A stretch of DNA of 64,000 nt from Mixophyes australis (Eukaryota > Chordata > Amphibia > Anura > Limnodynastidae), in contig JAVHZZ010000003.1 of assembly GCA_036250195.1 (NCBI GenBank), positions 59,809,289 to 59,873,288 on the forward strand, in the 5' to 3' direction. Below the pieces are notes generated by a model. That model had not been told where the DNA came from. It made no database searches and worked only from the letters and a program-made list of their open reading frames with translations. Of this stretch, positions 44,948 through 57,534 are shown piece after piece. A program made the position numbers and the translations under genes. Numbering within the stretch: the stretch's first letter is position 1; each line of letters starts with the position of its first letter.

Positions 44948-47079
44948 ACATGTACGCTTTGAAAGCCTACTTCACGGTTCTTATAGTTCAGTCCCAGATG
45001 AAGATGGTTTTTCTGTGGATTTGCCTAAAAGGCCACGGTTTGGTTTTAAATAATGTAGGTCATCTACTTTTTGCAATAATCAATTTGTAGAGAAGACTAA
45101 GTAGCACATGGACAATGGATATGAGGGGGATGATGGAGAGCCCACCCTAAATGTCATGGAACTGACTGAGCCGATTTGTATGTCGTCAGCCTCTAACCAC
45201 GTCACTCTTCTGACCGAATTATGACATCGTATCTACAAGTTCCCTGCCTATGGTTTGCAAGACTCCCAACAACTGCAGGCTAGCTGTCCTAGTAAGGCAA
45301 ACTCCCTTTTGTACACTATGTTTTAAATTCATTATATTATGGGTGTATTATGGATATATTATGGGTGTGCTCTGGACCAGAGGTGTCTACCAGAAATAGG
45401 GAGGTCAGGATGTGATTTGAAGTTTGCAAAGCCAATAATAATCCACCCCATACTTCCTTTAGGCCCTAAATAAAGTTAAAACTAGAGATAAACAAAGTTG
45501 AGCCTGAATAGACTTTCACTACAGGGTTGGCTGTTCTGCAGAGGTGCAAAGTTCCAATGACCATAGAGTCACTTTATCTTCTCCATTCCACACTGTATTT
45601 GTAAGTTCTGCAGAATGTATTGCCTATAAATAGAGCTAGGGGAGCAGTATCCATTCAGTCTGCTCTGTGGTGTGGTTGGGGTGACTTCAGCCAGAACACA
45701 GAAGACAAAATTAAACCGAACAAATGTACAGTTTACGAAATCTCAGTAATCTCTAGGTAAAGCGATTTCTTGGAACTTATTTCTTCTTGTCCTGTTAATT
45801 TGAGTTCATTTGAGAGGTTAAATGATGGAAAAATAAACATTCAACGTCAAAAATTTGGTGAGAAAAAAAAACTGCGACACACGGGCGCCCTTGTTTATTT
45901 CAAGGTCATTTGTGGTTCTAAAATAACTTTATTGTTTTTAACAGATAATGGACTGAGATGGTCACAGACATGACAATATGGGAGCCCTCAGCTTTGTGCA
46001 GTTATCAAAACCTGTTTCCTGGCCATCCTGTGCATTTTATGAATTTGGAAAAATTGACCTTGAATTTTTGCCAAAAACTTTATGAAAAATATTTTTCCGC
46101 TAGGGATTGACATACTGGTCTCTGCTAATGGAAGAGGAACACAGGCTGTGCCAGGCTTGTTAACAGCACAGCTGATTCATGTGCTGAATTCAGGCTTCTT
46201 GCTTGTAGTACATAAAGCTTCAAAATAATATCTAATCTATTGTCTCCTTCCAGTATGTGTCATGTTCCCCAGGCTTCCATTCTCTGGAGAAATGAACACT
46301 ATTTCTCCTCAGAAAAAGGAAATATATATAGCTTTTTAAAAAACAAACTCTTCCCCCCCCCCCCCCCCCTCCACACACACTTTCCCACCAATCTGCTTTT
46401 AATACCACAAAAAATTGTGTTTTTGTTTTTTTTCTATATCATCTGCTAATGACAACGTTATAACATTACTGCTGAGAATGTTAATAATTCAAAATATAAT
46501 ATATAGACTGGCAGTCACAGGACATGTTACTGCAAAAAGGGTTTATTAGGGAAATATATATTAACATCTCAGACCTCTGGCTTGTAGAGGTGATAAAGGT
46601 CAAAGCAAGATTTTTAAATGAAAGTTGTGTGAGTGTCGGTCTACCTTTTTTAGGTTTTTCTTTCTCTGCTCTAGTTGAAGTACTCTGCACCCATACGATC
46701 AAATTTGCCAGCATATAATTTTCCACTTGCCCCACTATGTAATGTTTAACTTGCACCTTTTACCTGCGGTCCACTTAAGCTATTTAGTGGTTTGAACCAC
46801 TTTGCAACCTTTCAATTTGCTAGGAGATGACATCACTGACTAATATTCATGAGGCCTGGCTTCTATTCATGAGGTACTAGTTCTGAGTGAATTGATAGGC
46901 TGCAATCTCATGAATATTAAGCTAAGCCCAGACAATTGATGCCTCCACTATGAATAGGTGACCGGTCCACTTCAAGCAAAGTAGAAACTAAAATTATCTG
47001 TCTTAATAATGTGTTTGCAGCGAATGCAGTATTCCACATCCAGATATCGGAAACCCAAGTGAGGACGTTACTGTAGATT
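44948..47079. other. Intronic DNA, no gene seen
   Basis: A C-run lies at 46353-46369. ATTCATGAGG/CTCATGAAT phrases near 46848-46920 form loose inverted repeats. No gene motifs. Confidence 0.3.
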
Positions 47080-47350
47080 TATAAAAATAGATTTTCATAC
47101 CAGCATTATGCCTCCTATCCGCTGGTGTCAAACACATGCTTTCAATTTTAAAGAAACACTATAGCAATGGCATGTGCATGGGTATGGGAATGGTACCCAT
47201 TGGTTCCAATAAAACACTGTAGTCTATGGAGGGTCCTCGCTTGACAACCAGTCTGCGTGTTTAAGCAGTCCTTGCCACCGCATGTCAAAAGCTATAATGT
47301 TTGGCATGCAGTATCACTGGTGTTTCACATAACACCAGTGAGTAACCACC
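47080..47350. repeat. Dispersed repeat related to 27540-27700
   Basis: Shares the CGCATGTCA...TGGCATGCAGTATCACTGGTG ending with the earlier copy. The class is unknown. Confidence 0.35.
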
Positions 47351-49354
47351 TTGGGCCTCATGCACACTGCATTTAGAGATCACTATAGGCTTCCTCGTAT
47401 GTTTCAAATGTGGTACATGCACAAAATGGGACAAGTAGCACTCAAAAAGACACTGACAATAAAACGCCAGTAGAACTGCCAAAGGATATGATCACGCTAT
47501 AAACAGATGTTTAGTGTTGCACCCTTTATTTTAATAGAGAAATAAACACCAGTGGGTATAACGGAAAAAAAAACAATGTGTTACAAAAAAAAAAGTGCAT
47601 TCATCGTCTGTAGTTCTAAAGAGATTTTAGTAAACAACATTTTATGCTTTATATACATTGGTGAAGAAACAAAATGAATACCTTTCTCTTAGCATAGCAG
47701 AAACTAATCTCTAAACCTTTCTCTTTGAATATACACCTATAAAGGTACTTCTAATCTTTAACCATATTTGTAGATAAGCTTATCTGATCGCTGTTCCTCT
47801 GTAACATTCCCAAGGTGCCTCAGGTGTCTAACATCACCTAGAGACTAGCACAGTCGCTCCCAGAATTCAGCATTTCCTGTTCATTCCCCTGTTGGCTAAT
47901 CATGTCCTGATGTAGAACGTAGTTTCTGGTTTGCCTTGTGCAATTCAGTGTACTAGGGCAAATATGACACACAGAATAAATTATTGCTTCATTGCTCATT
48001 AAATTAAATCTTTATCGTGCTGCGTATACTTGTTAGTCACTCCTATTGTCTTATTGTCGGCACATTCGGGAATCCCCGAGCCTTTTATTTTCCCTCAGGA
48101 TAGTCTAGTATTGTGCTTTATTATTTAGTTATAGTTTGTTTTTTTTTCCGTTCATGAAAGGAGGATATATAACAGTGGGTTTATATCTTTTGGCTCTTAG
48201 AAAGTGTTATGGTTTTGTGGTATAGAATCACATTATTTAAAAGGCAAAATGTACCCTATTTATAGGTAGGAATTGTTTTGGCTTTAATTGTAACAAATGC
48301 TCTGTGAAATATGTGGATATACTTCATTTCTCTGTATATTTGGACAGGTTGACTTTATATCAAAGGAACAAATAATACTGCATAAACAGAATTAGATTTA
48401 TTTAGGTAAAAAACTAAAAATATTTGCGCAACTCTTTCAGGATCAGACCTTCCAATACTGCATTTATGGGGTGTTATGATTCAGTGCTTGTAAAGCAGTA
48501 AACACGAAAATTGGTGTTTGTACGATTTCTAAAAGTTAGACCTAATTTACATTCTTTAAGGAGAACGTATACTAAATGGTTAAGATGTCCCTGCTGCTGG
48601 GAGTTTACAATCTAATCTGATGTTTTGTAGGTGTTTGGAGTGGGAGGGCCAATGCAAAACTGCATCTCCAACATTGTGGCTTTTGATTGGTCCTCCTGCT
48701 CACACTCCCGTTCTGTGGCCATTTTAATATGGTAAAGAAAAATCTTGACTACTTTTAGTTGTTGCTGCATTTTTACAGAGCAAGTGAGTTCACTATTAAA
48801 CGTTAATGTACACCAATGGTTTTGTATTACTGATCTGAAGAATATCCTCACTGAAACACTGAATGTTTTTTCTCTTATGGGGTATACTTTTCCCTTTCAA
48901 TATCTGAAATGGATCTGGCCTCCCTCACAAGAAGGATTGATTATTATGAAGCTGTTAAACAGAATCCATTAGGGGAAGGAACCATCATACTAATGCACTG
49001 TCCTATTCTACTGTCCAATATAAGCCTACCTCCAATGAACTGGCATTGATTTAGGGATGGATTTCATTGAGAGTTTATGTAAGCTAATTGTTCAGCCTAT
49101 AGGTCACATGAACCCTTCCCTGGTCCCTTTTGAGGCTTAATGGGTTAAACGAATTTCCACATCCCTTTTGCAGTCTTGTAAAGTATTAGATGCTAATTTT
49201 CAAGATTAGCTGATAATTTGGAGGAAGCAATCTCTGTATTGAGAATCTGCCTTATCTCATCTCTTTGCCCTAGATAAAGTAATCAAACATATGGCCACAT
49301 AAACAGCTGCACACCTAGCAACCTTTGAAATCATCCCTAGAGTAGATAAAATGG
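47351..49354. other. Intronic DNA, no gene seen
   Basis: AT-rich. A-runs lie near 47565 and 47586. No element recognised. Confidence 0.3.
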
Positions 49355-49362
49355 GATTAAAC

Positions 49363-50020
49363 CCTAGGTTCACAAAGTGTGTGTGTGCGCCGCAGCTCCC
49401 ACGGGTGCCGCGGCACTGTCACGGGTGCCGTGGCCAGGGTACGAAAAAACAAACAAACTTGCCAATCCGACGGCGCCCGGGACCCAGCATCCTCCTCCCT
49501 CCTCGCTTCTCATTGAATGTTGGCCGTAACGTCATCACGCACGGCATTCAGTGACAAGCGGCAGGAGAGAGAACTGCTGGGTCCCAGGCACCGCCAAATT
49601 GGTAAGAAGTAGAGACAGAAGAAATAGAAGAAAGAAGGTCAAGTATGGTAAGTAAAGGAACGGAGGGGAATAGTGATGGGAAACGGCAATGGAGGGGCAA
49701 AAGAATGAAGGAGGGGGCGCAGAGGGTATAGCTGCAGAGGGTGTGGCTGCAGAGGGTGTGGCTGCAGAGGGTGTGCTGTAAATTATTCTTTGACCGTAAT
49801 GTAATTGAGAAAAATATATACAAATATTATTTTCCCTTGGATATATGTGTATCTTTGCATACAACTAAATAAGTATTTCTGTCCTGACCTAAATACTTAT
49901 TATTTTTTGACCCAACTACTTATAAAACGAGACTGCTCTGTAATTTATTTTGGAGGGTACCTTGAAAAAATTATGGAGACTCTAAGGGTGCTGCGAACTG
50001 CAAAAGTTTGGGAACCACTG
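49363..50020. mobile_element. hAT element, 658 bp, with 8-bp duplication GATTAAAC
   Basis: The right end GTTTGGGAACCACTG is the standard inverted CAGTGGTTCCCAAAC terminus of Charlie-type hAT elements. The left end (CCTAGGTTCACAAAG) is a decayed version. GATTAAAC occurs directly at 49355-49362 and 50021-50028. The interior has a 15-bp tandem repeat (GCAGAGGGTGTGGCT, about four units, 49718-49775) and no transposase. Confidence 0.8.
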
Positions 50021-50028
50021 GATTAAAC

Positions 50029-52453
50029 AACATCCCATCTGAAGAATAAGAGCGACCATACATTCTATATAAGGAAACTGATCGTATATTTTGACTGGAA
50101 ACAATCTATACTGACTAGTTTTCATAATGTGATTTTCTGCTTAGCTGAGTTATGAAACAGTGAATGTCTGAAATGACTGTGACGGAGGGGTAAGCCAGGT
50201 GATTATACCATATGGGTTGGGAAGATTTTGCAAATCACCCTTCCTAAACACCACGTGCAGATCCACCCATGAGTGGAGCAGCTATGGCAGTGGAAGGCTG
50301 TGCAGCCTCATTGTCTTACCCATATTCCCTAAACCTGTGTTCAGTATGTGCCACTGACAAGTAAGACTCTTGTAACCATTCCCTGTTCTTATCAGAGTGG
50401 TTTAATGGAAACAAAATTTAATATTGTGTCATAAAAAGGAGTACTAGTCTGAGGAGAGAATGTTGCTATTGGTGGAGAGCAAGAAGCAGATTATTGATTT
50501 CAAAATTCTAATAAAATTAAAATGCTTCTTCTCTTCCACTCTCACACTGCCTTGTCCTTTGTTTTAACCTTTTAACATTTGGTCAACGTTTCAGATTAGA
50601 ATTAATCTTGCCCTCGATCCTGTTTGTAGCCACGTTTGTCATGTCTCTTATCTAGCGTGTTGAAAAACCAAAAACCGCTAATCTTGTTCCATCCCCTCCA
50701 GTCAATTTTGGGAAGTGTTCGGTCAGCCATATTTGATCATTTTCAGCACACACACTTAAGCTTCTTGTTTACCATTTTCATTATAGTGCAATTTTGACCA
50801 TCTTAAGCTTCATGTCAATGTGGAACAGTGGGAGGTCCGTCTCCTGATCATCCATGTACTTCATATTGGTAGTTTTCATGCCTATATTTTAATAGAGAGA
50901 AAATACTTCAGCCTTGCAATAAAATATACACATTGCAATTATTTCCATAAGTGTCAGTGACACATTACATTAGTAAAGGCGTAGCATGTCCTCTGATTAA
51001 TTTAAAGCCTGGGAATAAATCTTGTTTACCCAGTGTAATTCTCCTACAAATGACCAAACATCTCTTCCCTGAATGGCAGGAAGATCAATTGAGCTGTTAA
51101 GACAGAGAATTAATTAGTCATTTTATGTAATTTTTTTTTTTTTTCCCCAGTCTTTCTTCCATCTCTTGTTGCCCTAAATTGAATTTTCCATCTGTGTAAT
51201 ACGGACTGTACGCAGTTTATTGGAAAGAGAATTTAGACTGACCTGCTAATCTGTTACTTGCTAATAGGCTAAGCTCCCAAGATCCCCGTAGCAATTGATT
51301 TTGTCATTTAACCCTATTTATATATTTTCTGTGTGTAATATATATATTTATATACGACATCACCTCCATAATATCTTCTCATGTAAACCCAAAGATATAC
51401 ACAGACCATAATTGTAGACCCCAATTTTTATTTTTGCAGTGTGTATAATTTCAGTATATTTAATTTTTAATTTGTCCCAGACCCCTATATCAGACACTTC
51501 TCAAAGCCTGAAGTGTAATCATTCATGATGAACCAGACTAAACTCTCATTCCCAGAAGATGTTTTCAAGAAAAATTAAAATCCAGTCGCATGTTTCAATT
51601 TCTTTGCCGTTATACCTCTTTAGGATTTGCAGTATACAAGGAGAAAGAAATAAGCCCTTAACTAGTGCGACCCTAATTAACCTATGAAGCAACTTTCTGC
51701 TATTGTATTTAGTCATTGGGTGCTCTTCAAACTTAAGAAGACCATATTTACTACAAGACTCGGGTTAAGACAGAAGAAGACAGAATGTAAAGACTTGAAC
51801 ATTTAATTCTTAAAGTAACCAATAAGTGTTTTTTTTTTTAATAAAAGGTATTGGACTGGAGTGCCTTCTTCTGTCTTATCTCTGGACTTTGAGATATTGT
51901 TCAAATTGCACTGTCAGTGCAGGAGACCACCCATAGCTGCCTATATTGCAATGTCTCTGAATTCATTTTTTATTCTCTAGCGTTCCACATACCCGAACTA
52001 ACAATTATTCTAGTAGGAGTCGCACTAACTAACATTTCAGCTTATGGCTACAAGGCAGTAATGGTCTAAGCCAATGTAAAGTATCTTGCGGGTTGTCCTA
52101 GACACCCAGAGAATAAGGAGTGCCACTTTTTATACACCCTCCTCCTTTATACCTAATGTCAGTATGCCTTTCTGTTTGTTCCGGCCTTCAGAATTACTTG
52201 ACTTCCGTGAATAATGCCGCAAGGGGGAGTAGGTTCAAACTGTAATGTAAATCCCAGAAGTAGGGTTTATGACTCTTCTACTACATTTAACAAACAAGAT
52301 GACTTCAAGCAGAGGTGCCCAAGCTCAGTCCTCATGAGTCCGTTCATGTTTTTAGGATTTCTTTAATCGTGCACAGGTGAGTTCATATTTCTGGGTCAGT
52401 AATTATCCCACCTGTATCCAGAGAGAGATCCTGAAAACAAGACCTGTTGGTAG
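50029..52453. other. Intronic DNA, mostly repeat-free; candidate conserved stretch at 50985-51320
   Basis: No gene or named repeat. 50985-51320 has homeodomain-type motifs (GAATTAATTAGTCATTTTATG, GCAATTGATTTTGTC) and balanced composition, as often seen in conserved non-coding elements. Conservation cannot be tested here. Confidence 0.3.
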
Positions 52454-52461
52454 CTCTTGAG

Positions 52462-52621
52462 CAGGGCTGGCTGGCAAGTTTTAGCCTGGGGTGTGAGATT
52501 CTGCTGAGCAGCCTCATAGGAACATTTTAAAGGGGGGGAAAAAAATGCAGGTAGCCGAGTCACCCAGGAGGGTAAAATTCCTCCACCCTGCCCCCCCCTA
52601 CCCCAGCCCAGCCTGTCCCTG
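52462..52621. mobile_element. hAT MITE, 160 bp, 8-bp duplication with one mismatch
   Basis: The left CAGGGCTGGCTGG and the right CCCAGCCTGTCCCTG are inverted hAT-type ends. Flanks CTCTTGAG (52454-52461) and CTCTCGAG (52622-52629) differ by one base. Confidence 0.75.
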
Positions 52622-52655
52622 CTCTCGAGGATTGGGTTCCACCTCTGGCTTAGTG

Positions 52656-52861
52656 CATACTTGCTGACTTTTCCATAGTAAAGTCCGGAAGATCCCGAAC
52701 AGGAAGCGTGGCTGATGGGAGGGGGCGGTGCGTGGTTAATCGCGTAATTTTGGCCCCACACCCTGAACGGGACCGCAATTTTGTCTGCTCTCTCGGGAGT
52801 CCGGGAGACCTACCCAGATTTCGGGAGTCTCCCGGACGTTCCGGGAGAGTTGGCTAGTATG
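52656..52861. mobile_element. MITE with CATACTTGCTGACTTT / GAGAGTTGGCTAGTATG ends
   Basis: Terminal inverted repeats enclose a core rich in CCGGGAG/CTCCCGG hairpins (GGGAGTCCGGGAGAC, GGAGTCTCCCGGAC). Family relatives are at 55619, 61123 and 61680. Confidence 0.7.
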
Positions 52862-53529
52862 GTTTTGTGATAGAGGAACCTGTATTTTAAGACTTAAAAG
52901 AGAGATGCTAGGAATTCAACAATAAAAATTAAAAGTGTAATAGGCCTATAAGTTGTGTTCTTGTTATTTTGTGAAGAGGCGCTTACTGAGGCATGTGTGC
53001 GCGTGTTTATGTATTTACCTGGAATCTAGGCACATGTGGGTCTGTTTACGATAAGCAATCAGATACGTTGTAGAGCAGAGTTACATACCGCTTCTTGTAT
53101 GTCACAACCGCTCTGTTTACTCTGAAAAGCATTTAGAATATGTTCAGGACACCGGCTTATTTCTGTACCAGTCACCACACCTCCCATACGGCTGACGGGG
53201 ATCATAAACCTCTATTGGCCGTAATATTTCACTGTAGGTTGATATCCATGAAAGGGAATACTGTGTTGTGTTTAGGGAAAGAATTGCGATTGTATAAAAT
53301 TGTCTTGCAAATAAATAATGTTTTTATTTAGTGCTTATATTATAAAATAACAGAAGGTTCTTCCACCCATTATTATTTATTACTTAATTTCAGATGTCAT
53401 TTCATGGTTATACTAAATATTGTAACTTTTTTTTTTTTCTTTTTTCTTTCTTTCATGAAACCTTGACTCTGCTTCATATCCGTATCTTAATATTTTATTT
53501 GTTATCGGCAGGACAATCAATATTGCTCG

Positions 53530-53649
53530 TCCACTTAGAATGTAGACTCTCTAATGAGCAGGGTCCTTCCTTTTCATGACTGCATTTATTTTGTCTACCT
53601 TGTATGTACGTCCCTGTTCTATGTGTGTCTTATTTTCCCTACTGTACGA

Positions 53650-53686
<37 letters not shown>

Positions 53687-53690
53687 GCTG
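53530..53690 (+). mobile_element. LINE tail (same family as 15590-15755) with (TTA)n
   Basis: CTTAGAATGTAGACTCTCTAATGAGCAGGG and TTTTGTCTACCTTGTATGTACG parallel the tail of the LINE at 14785-15755. The copy ends in an (ATT)n run (53651-53685). Confidence 0.6.
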
Positions 53691-54259
53691 CTTTATTTAT
53701 ATGTAATATATATTACTATTGTTTAAATAGGTTATTGACTTTCAGTGAATCTGTATGATGGACATCCACTTCCATAGGGGTTTGGTTCAACACTGCTAGC
53801 TGTATGTTTTGATTTGTATTTTTTTATTTATTTATTTTTTTGAACAATGAATGATTCATATGATTGAGATAGGATCCATTCCTACCTTGTATTACAATAT
53901 TGTTTTCTATCTGTACTTTACTGAATACTTTATAAAAGACATGTCTGACTATTTGCAGATAGAAATTTAATATTTGGACTGGACCACTCTGTCCTGCGTG
54001 GTAAATCGTCACGGAAATGTCAACTCTGTTTAGTCTAAATCTGCATTTAGGATTTGCTACACCCCTAATAAGAGATTGGAAAAACTTCTACAAACCATAC
54101 ATTCAGAAACCTTAGGACGAAGCAGCTGTCGCAGGTAGTTGTCACCCATAGGATTTAAAGCTTTAGGTTTAATTACTTTTGTAATAAGCTTGTGTAGGTG
54201 ACCATGTCTTTCTGGAACCTGCACGGCTGCTTATACATAGACAAAAGGCGGAGACTCTA
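53691..54259. other. Intronic DNA, no gene seen
   Basis: AT-rich, nothing recognised. Confidence 0.3.
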
Positions 54260-54438
54260 GGGGGTAAATTTATCAAGCTGCGGCTTTGAAAAAAGTGGAG
54301 ATGTTGCCTATAGCAACCAATCAGATTCTAATTGTCATTTTGTAGAATGTACTAAACAACTGATAACTAGAATCTGATTGGTTGCTATAGGCAACATCTC
54401 CACTTTTTTAAACCCGTAGTTTAGTAAAAATACCCCTA
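54260..54438. mobile_element. Palindromic MITE (GGGGTAAATTTATCAAGCTG family), copy 2
   Basis: AAGTGGAGATGTTGCCTATAGCAACCAATCAGATTCTA and its inverse face each other across a short core. Same family as 28624 and 57366. Confidence 0.8.
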
Positions 54439-54639
54439 GGTCTTCTAATTAATCTTTTTAAATACAGTTACTGAAATACTAAATGTTTATGACCCCGCAT
54501 ATGTTCTAAGCGTTGTTATTCCTTTAAGGAAAGCAAAATATCAAAGCCTCTTTTTCCCATGTAGCAGACGGTACATTCAAAAGATCAAATGCTTTTTATA
54601 TGTTGTCAAAATCATTTTCTCTAGTACATATCCTTGAAA

Positions 54640-54860
54640 TGAGGTCCCCGTGGAACTTGCTCAGTGATCCATGCGTCTGATTTTCCTCCCCCCAGTTTAT
54701 TCTGCATTAATAAGACCCCCCGAGATGACAGGGAATGTCTTGGGAACATCTAAGACATGTTGCCACCTGTAAGCCCTTAAGATGCCTCATGGGCAACCGT
54801 CTCCTGCTAATTCCCTCATTACCCAAATGTTGCTGATTGTTGTTTGAGTCACGAAGGAAC
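54640..54860. other. Repeat-free intronic stretch, candidate conserved element
   Basis: Balanced composition with TAAT motifs and GTTTGAGTCACGAAGGAAC; no repeat signature. Candidate regulatory DNA by appearance only. Confidence 0.25.
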
Positions 54861-54983
54861 AGCAAGTGAGTCTACGAAAAATATCAATGGCGACTAAATA
54901 CGTTTTTGATTTATTTTATTTACCTTTCCTGCCAACATATGGTTTAAAAAAATGTATTTAAAAAATTTCTCTACGACGTAAGG

Positions 54984-55084
<101 letters not shown>

Positions 55085-55618
55085 TTTTCATGTGTCTGTG
55101 ATATGTTCTGCTTGAGCTTTTTTATTGCATGAAGATCACAGCACAGTTGACACTTTGAAGAAGGAAAACCCCAGGAAGTGTTGCCTGACATCCAGCGTTT
55201 ACTGGAAGCTCTTATGTACAGTATATGCATTTTGTATTATAGGGACCTGTGATCCTTATTCCATTGTTCCGTTATGTTCCATTAGGCTGCATGAAAAGCA
55301 CCTGTGTGTACTAAATGATGGTGTCACATATACATTAAGTAGATTTCTGAACGTGCAACATATAAATGAAGATGTTTGACATTCACCTTAACTTGGATGT
55401 AACATTATTTTACGTTCACCTTGTTTCCATGTGTACATATATATCGGTGATGGTAGTCACCTTAGGTGGGGGAGATCACACATAATCCTGGATGTTTGAG
55501 TGTGACATCCCTATGTAATCACAGCATGCTCCATAGGTGACTACTTTATGAACTCAGCCCACTGGTTACATGTTAATAAGCACAGCATTTGGGTGAATCT
55601 TTCTGTTTCCATGTTCTG

Positions 55619-55970
55619 TCATACTTACCTCCCATCCAGGGATGTCCGGGAAGCTCCCAAACTAGGGGCAGAACTCCCTGACTCTTGAGAGAGCAGGCAG
55701 TTCTCTCGTTGGGTGCACGTCTGCTTGCATGGTTACTGGGAATATGCTGTGATTCATATAGTGTCGCCAAGCCACACCCCTTTCATGCCCACTGAGTGGG
55801 CATAGTGCGATTGGTGTGGTCGTACATTACCTCGTCCACCTGTTTTCTGCCCTCCGAATCTATTTGGATGACCGTTGTGAAAAGTAGGGCAAGTAATCAT
55901 TGTTAGAAATTCACTGGTGCACTAGAACGTAACCTGCTTGTAACCTCGCCCAGGTACCTCTCAACTATAT
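55619..55970. mobile_element. Diverged CATACTTACC-type MITE
   Basis: CATACTTACCTCCCATCCAGG and CTGACTCTTGAGAGAGCAGGCAG parallel the 52656 family. The right boundary is uncertain (a weak inverted GGTACCTCTCAAC lies near 55952). Confidence 0.4.
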
Positions 55971-57365
55971 GCCCACCTCTGTAATGAGTCTGTGTTACAG
56001 TAGGCTGGAGGCTGTCTCAGACCAGTAAGTGACTTGTAAACATAGTGTATTCCAGAAGGAACACTGCACCAGTATGACTTCCAGCTAGAGGTCCTGGTTA
56101 CATGCTTTATATCCTGCCTTGGCCAGATTGCCATAAAATTTTGATCTACATCCATTTCGGTTACATGATAGGAGCCGAATCCCACTGAATCTTATTGTCC
56201 CTCGACTGTTCTCTACAATCTATGTTGGTAAGTGTAGGAACACGTAAGTCGCAATTTTGGTGGCAATGTGAGAGAGATCCTTGTGGAAGAGAAATGATAT
56301 GCAAACAACTGGGAGATTGGATCTGTTTTTTTGGTTAAGGTTAGCTACCATGTTTTTGTGGTAGCTAACCTTTAATCTTTTTCAGTTCTTTGTAATACTG
56401 TATGTATTTTGCTTTATTCATTTTTTTTTTATTTTTTTTTTCCCTTTTTCATTATTTTTTTTTTTTTAAATCTTTTAACAAGTTCTAGCTTTTCGCCAAT
56501 AGTTTTGTCCCTCCGTGTCCATTCGTCTAAAAATCAGCTTGCACTTCATGTGGATAAAATCAGGAATGCTATTGAGATTCATTGACATGAGCCACCCCTA
56601 CGTTCGTCCAGTATTGTACCCAGATGTAGCATGGAGACCTAGGAGTGTATTGTTCTTCTAGCAGACAAAAGACATTGTCACATGTTATTTCTAACATTGG
56701 ATTTATAAGCCATGAAAACTCCATGGGGGGGTTCTATTGCTTTCATTTAAGAAGTAAAGCCTTAAATCTTGCATTTTTATTTTAAAATCTTCGAGCCTGA
56801 CTAAGAGATGGTAAGAGATGGTGGCATATGCTGGCAAGGAAATCGAGCGTCCTCTAAAAACCCTTTTATGTTTTCTTCGAGGACTAAAAATACATTATGT
56901 AAAAGATATTGATCTGTGCGCCTATACACCCTGTATAGCCATAATGTCCATTTCTTGCCCTTCTAGTGCTCGTTGACAGCCATGACTTACCATTAAAGCA
57001 ATAGGGATAACTATAATCTTTCCTAGTATGTTTTAGTTAAAATATTATAATCCGTCTGACAGGCTTGAGAAAAATGACTTTGGGGGAGATTTATAGTACC
57101 AATAATAAGATTGCACTACAATAAATCAAGGTGACCTCCCCCTCTGGGAAGGTTTTTGGGCAAGGCAGAAAGAGGAAGATGTATTGTTTTATTATTATAG
57201 CACTATTTTTGTTCGGCTTATCAATTTATTTATTTTTCTATTTTTTTGTAATCGTAGGGCTATATTTTATATACATATAGCTGAATGTTAATGACCCCAG
57301 TCTTTCTGCCCAGGACGCCTCTTGGCTCTAACATCAGGCCTGCCTCTAGTAATTGCCACTTTGGA
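55971..57365. other. Intronic DNA with one small hairpin, no gene seen
   Basis: T-rich runs at 56420-56470. A hairpin lies at 56335-56375 (see separate entry). No coding motif. Confidence 0.3.
56335..56375 (+). repeat. Hairpin TTAAGGTTAGCTACCA / TGGTAGCTAACCTTTAA
   Basis: The arms 56335-56350 and 56359-56375 pair along 16 bases with one bulged T, around an 8-nt TGTTTTTG loop. It is isolated from any recognised MITE. Confidence 0.8.
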
Positions 57366-57534
57366 CTAGATTTACTAAACGGCACTTTTGAAAAAGTGGA
57401 AATGTTGCCCATAGCAGCCAATCAGATTCTAGGTTTAATTTTGTAGAATGTACTAAATGAAAGCTAGAATCTGGTTGGTTGCTATAGGCAACATCTCCAC
57501 TTTTTAAAACCCGCAGTTTAGTAAATAAACCCCT
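57366..57534. mobile_element. Palindromic MITE (TTTACTAAAC...GTTTAGTAAA), copy 3
   Basis: Inverted halves with AATGTTGCCCATAGCAGCCAATCAG and its complement. Same family as 28624 and 54260, but with an ACTAAAC end. Confidence 0.8.
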
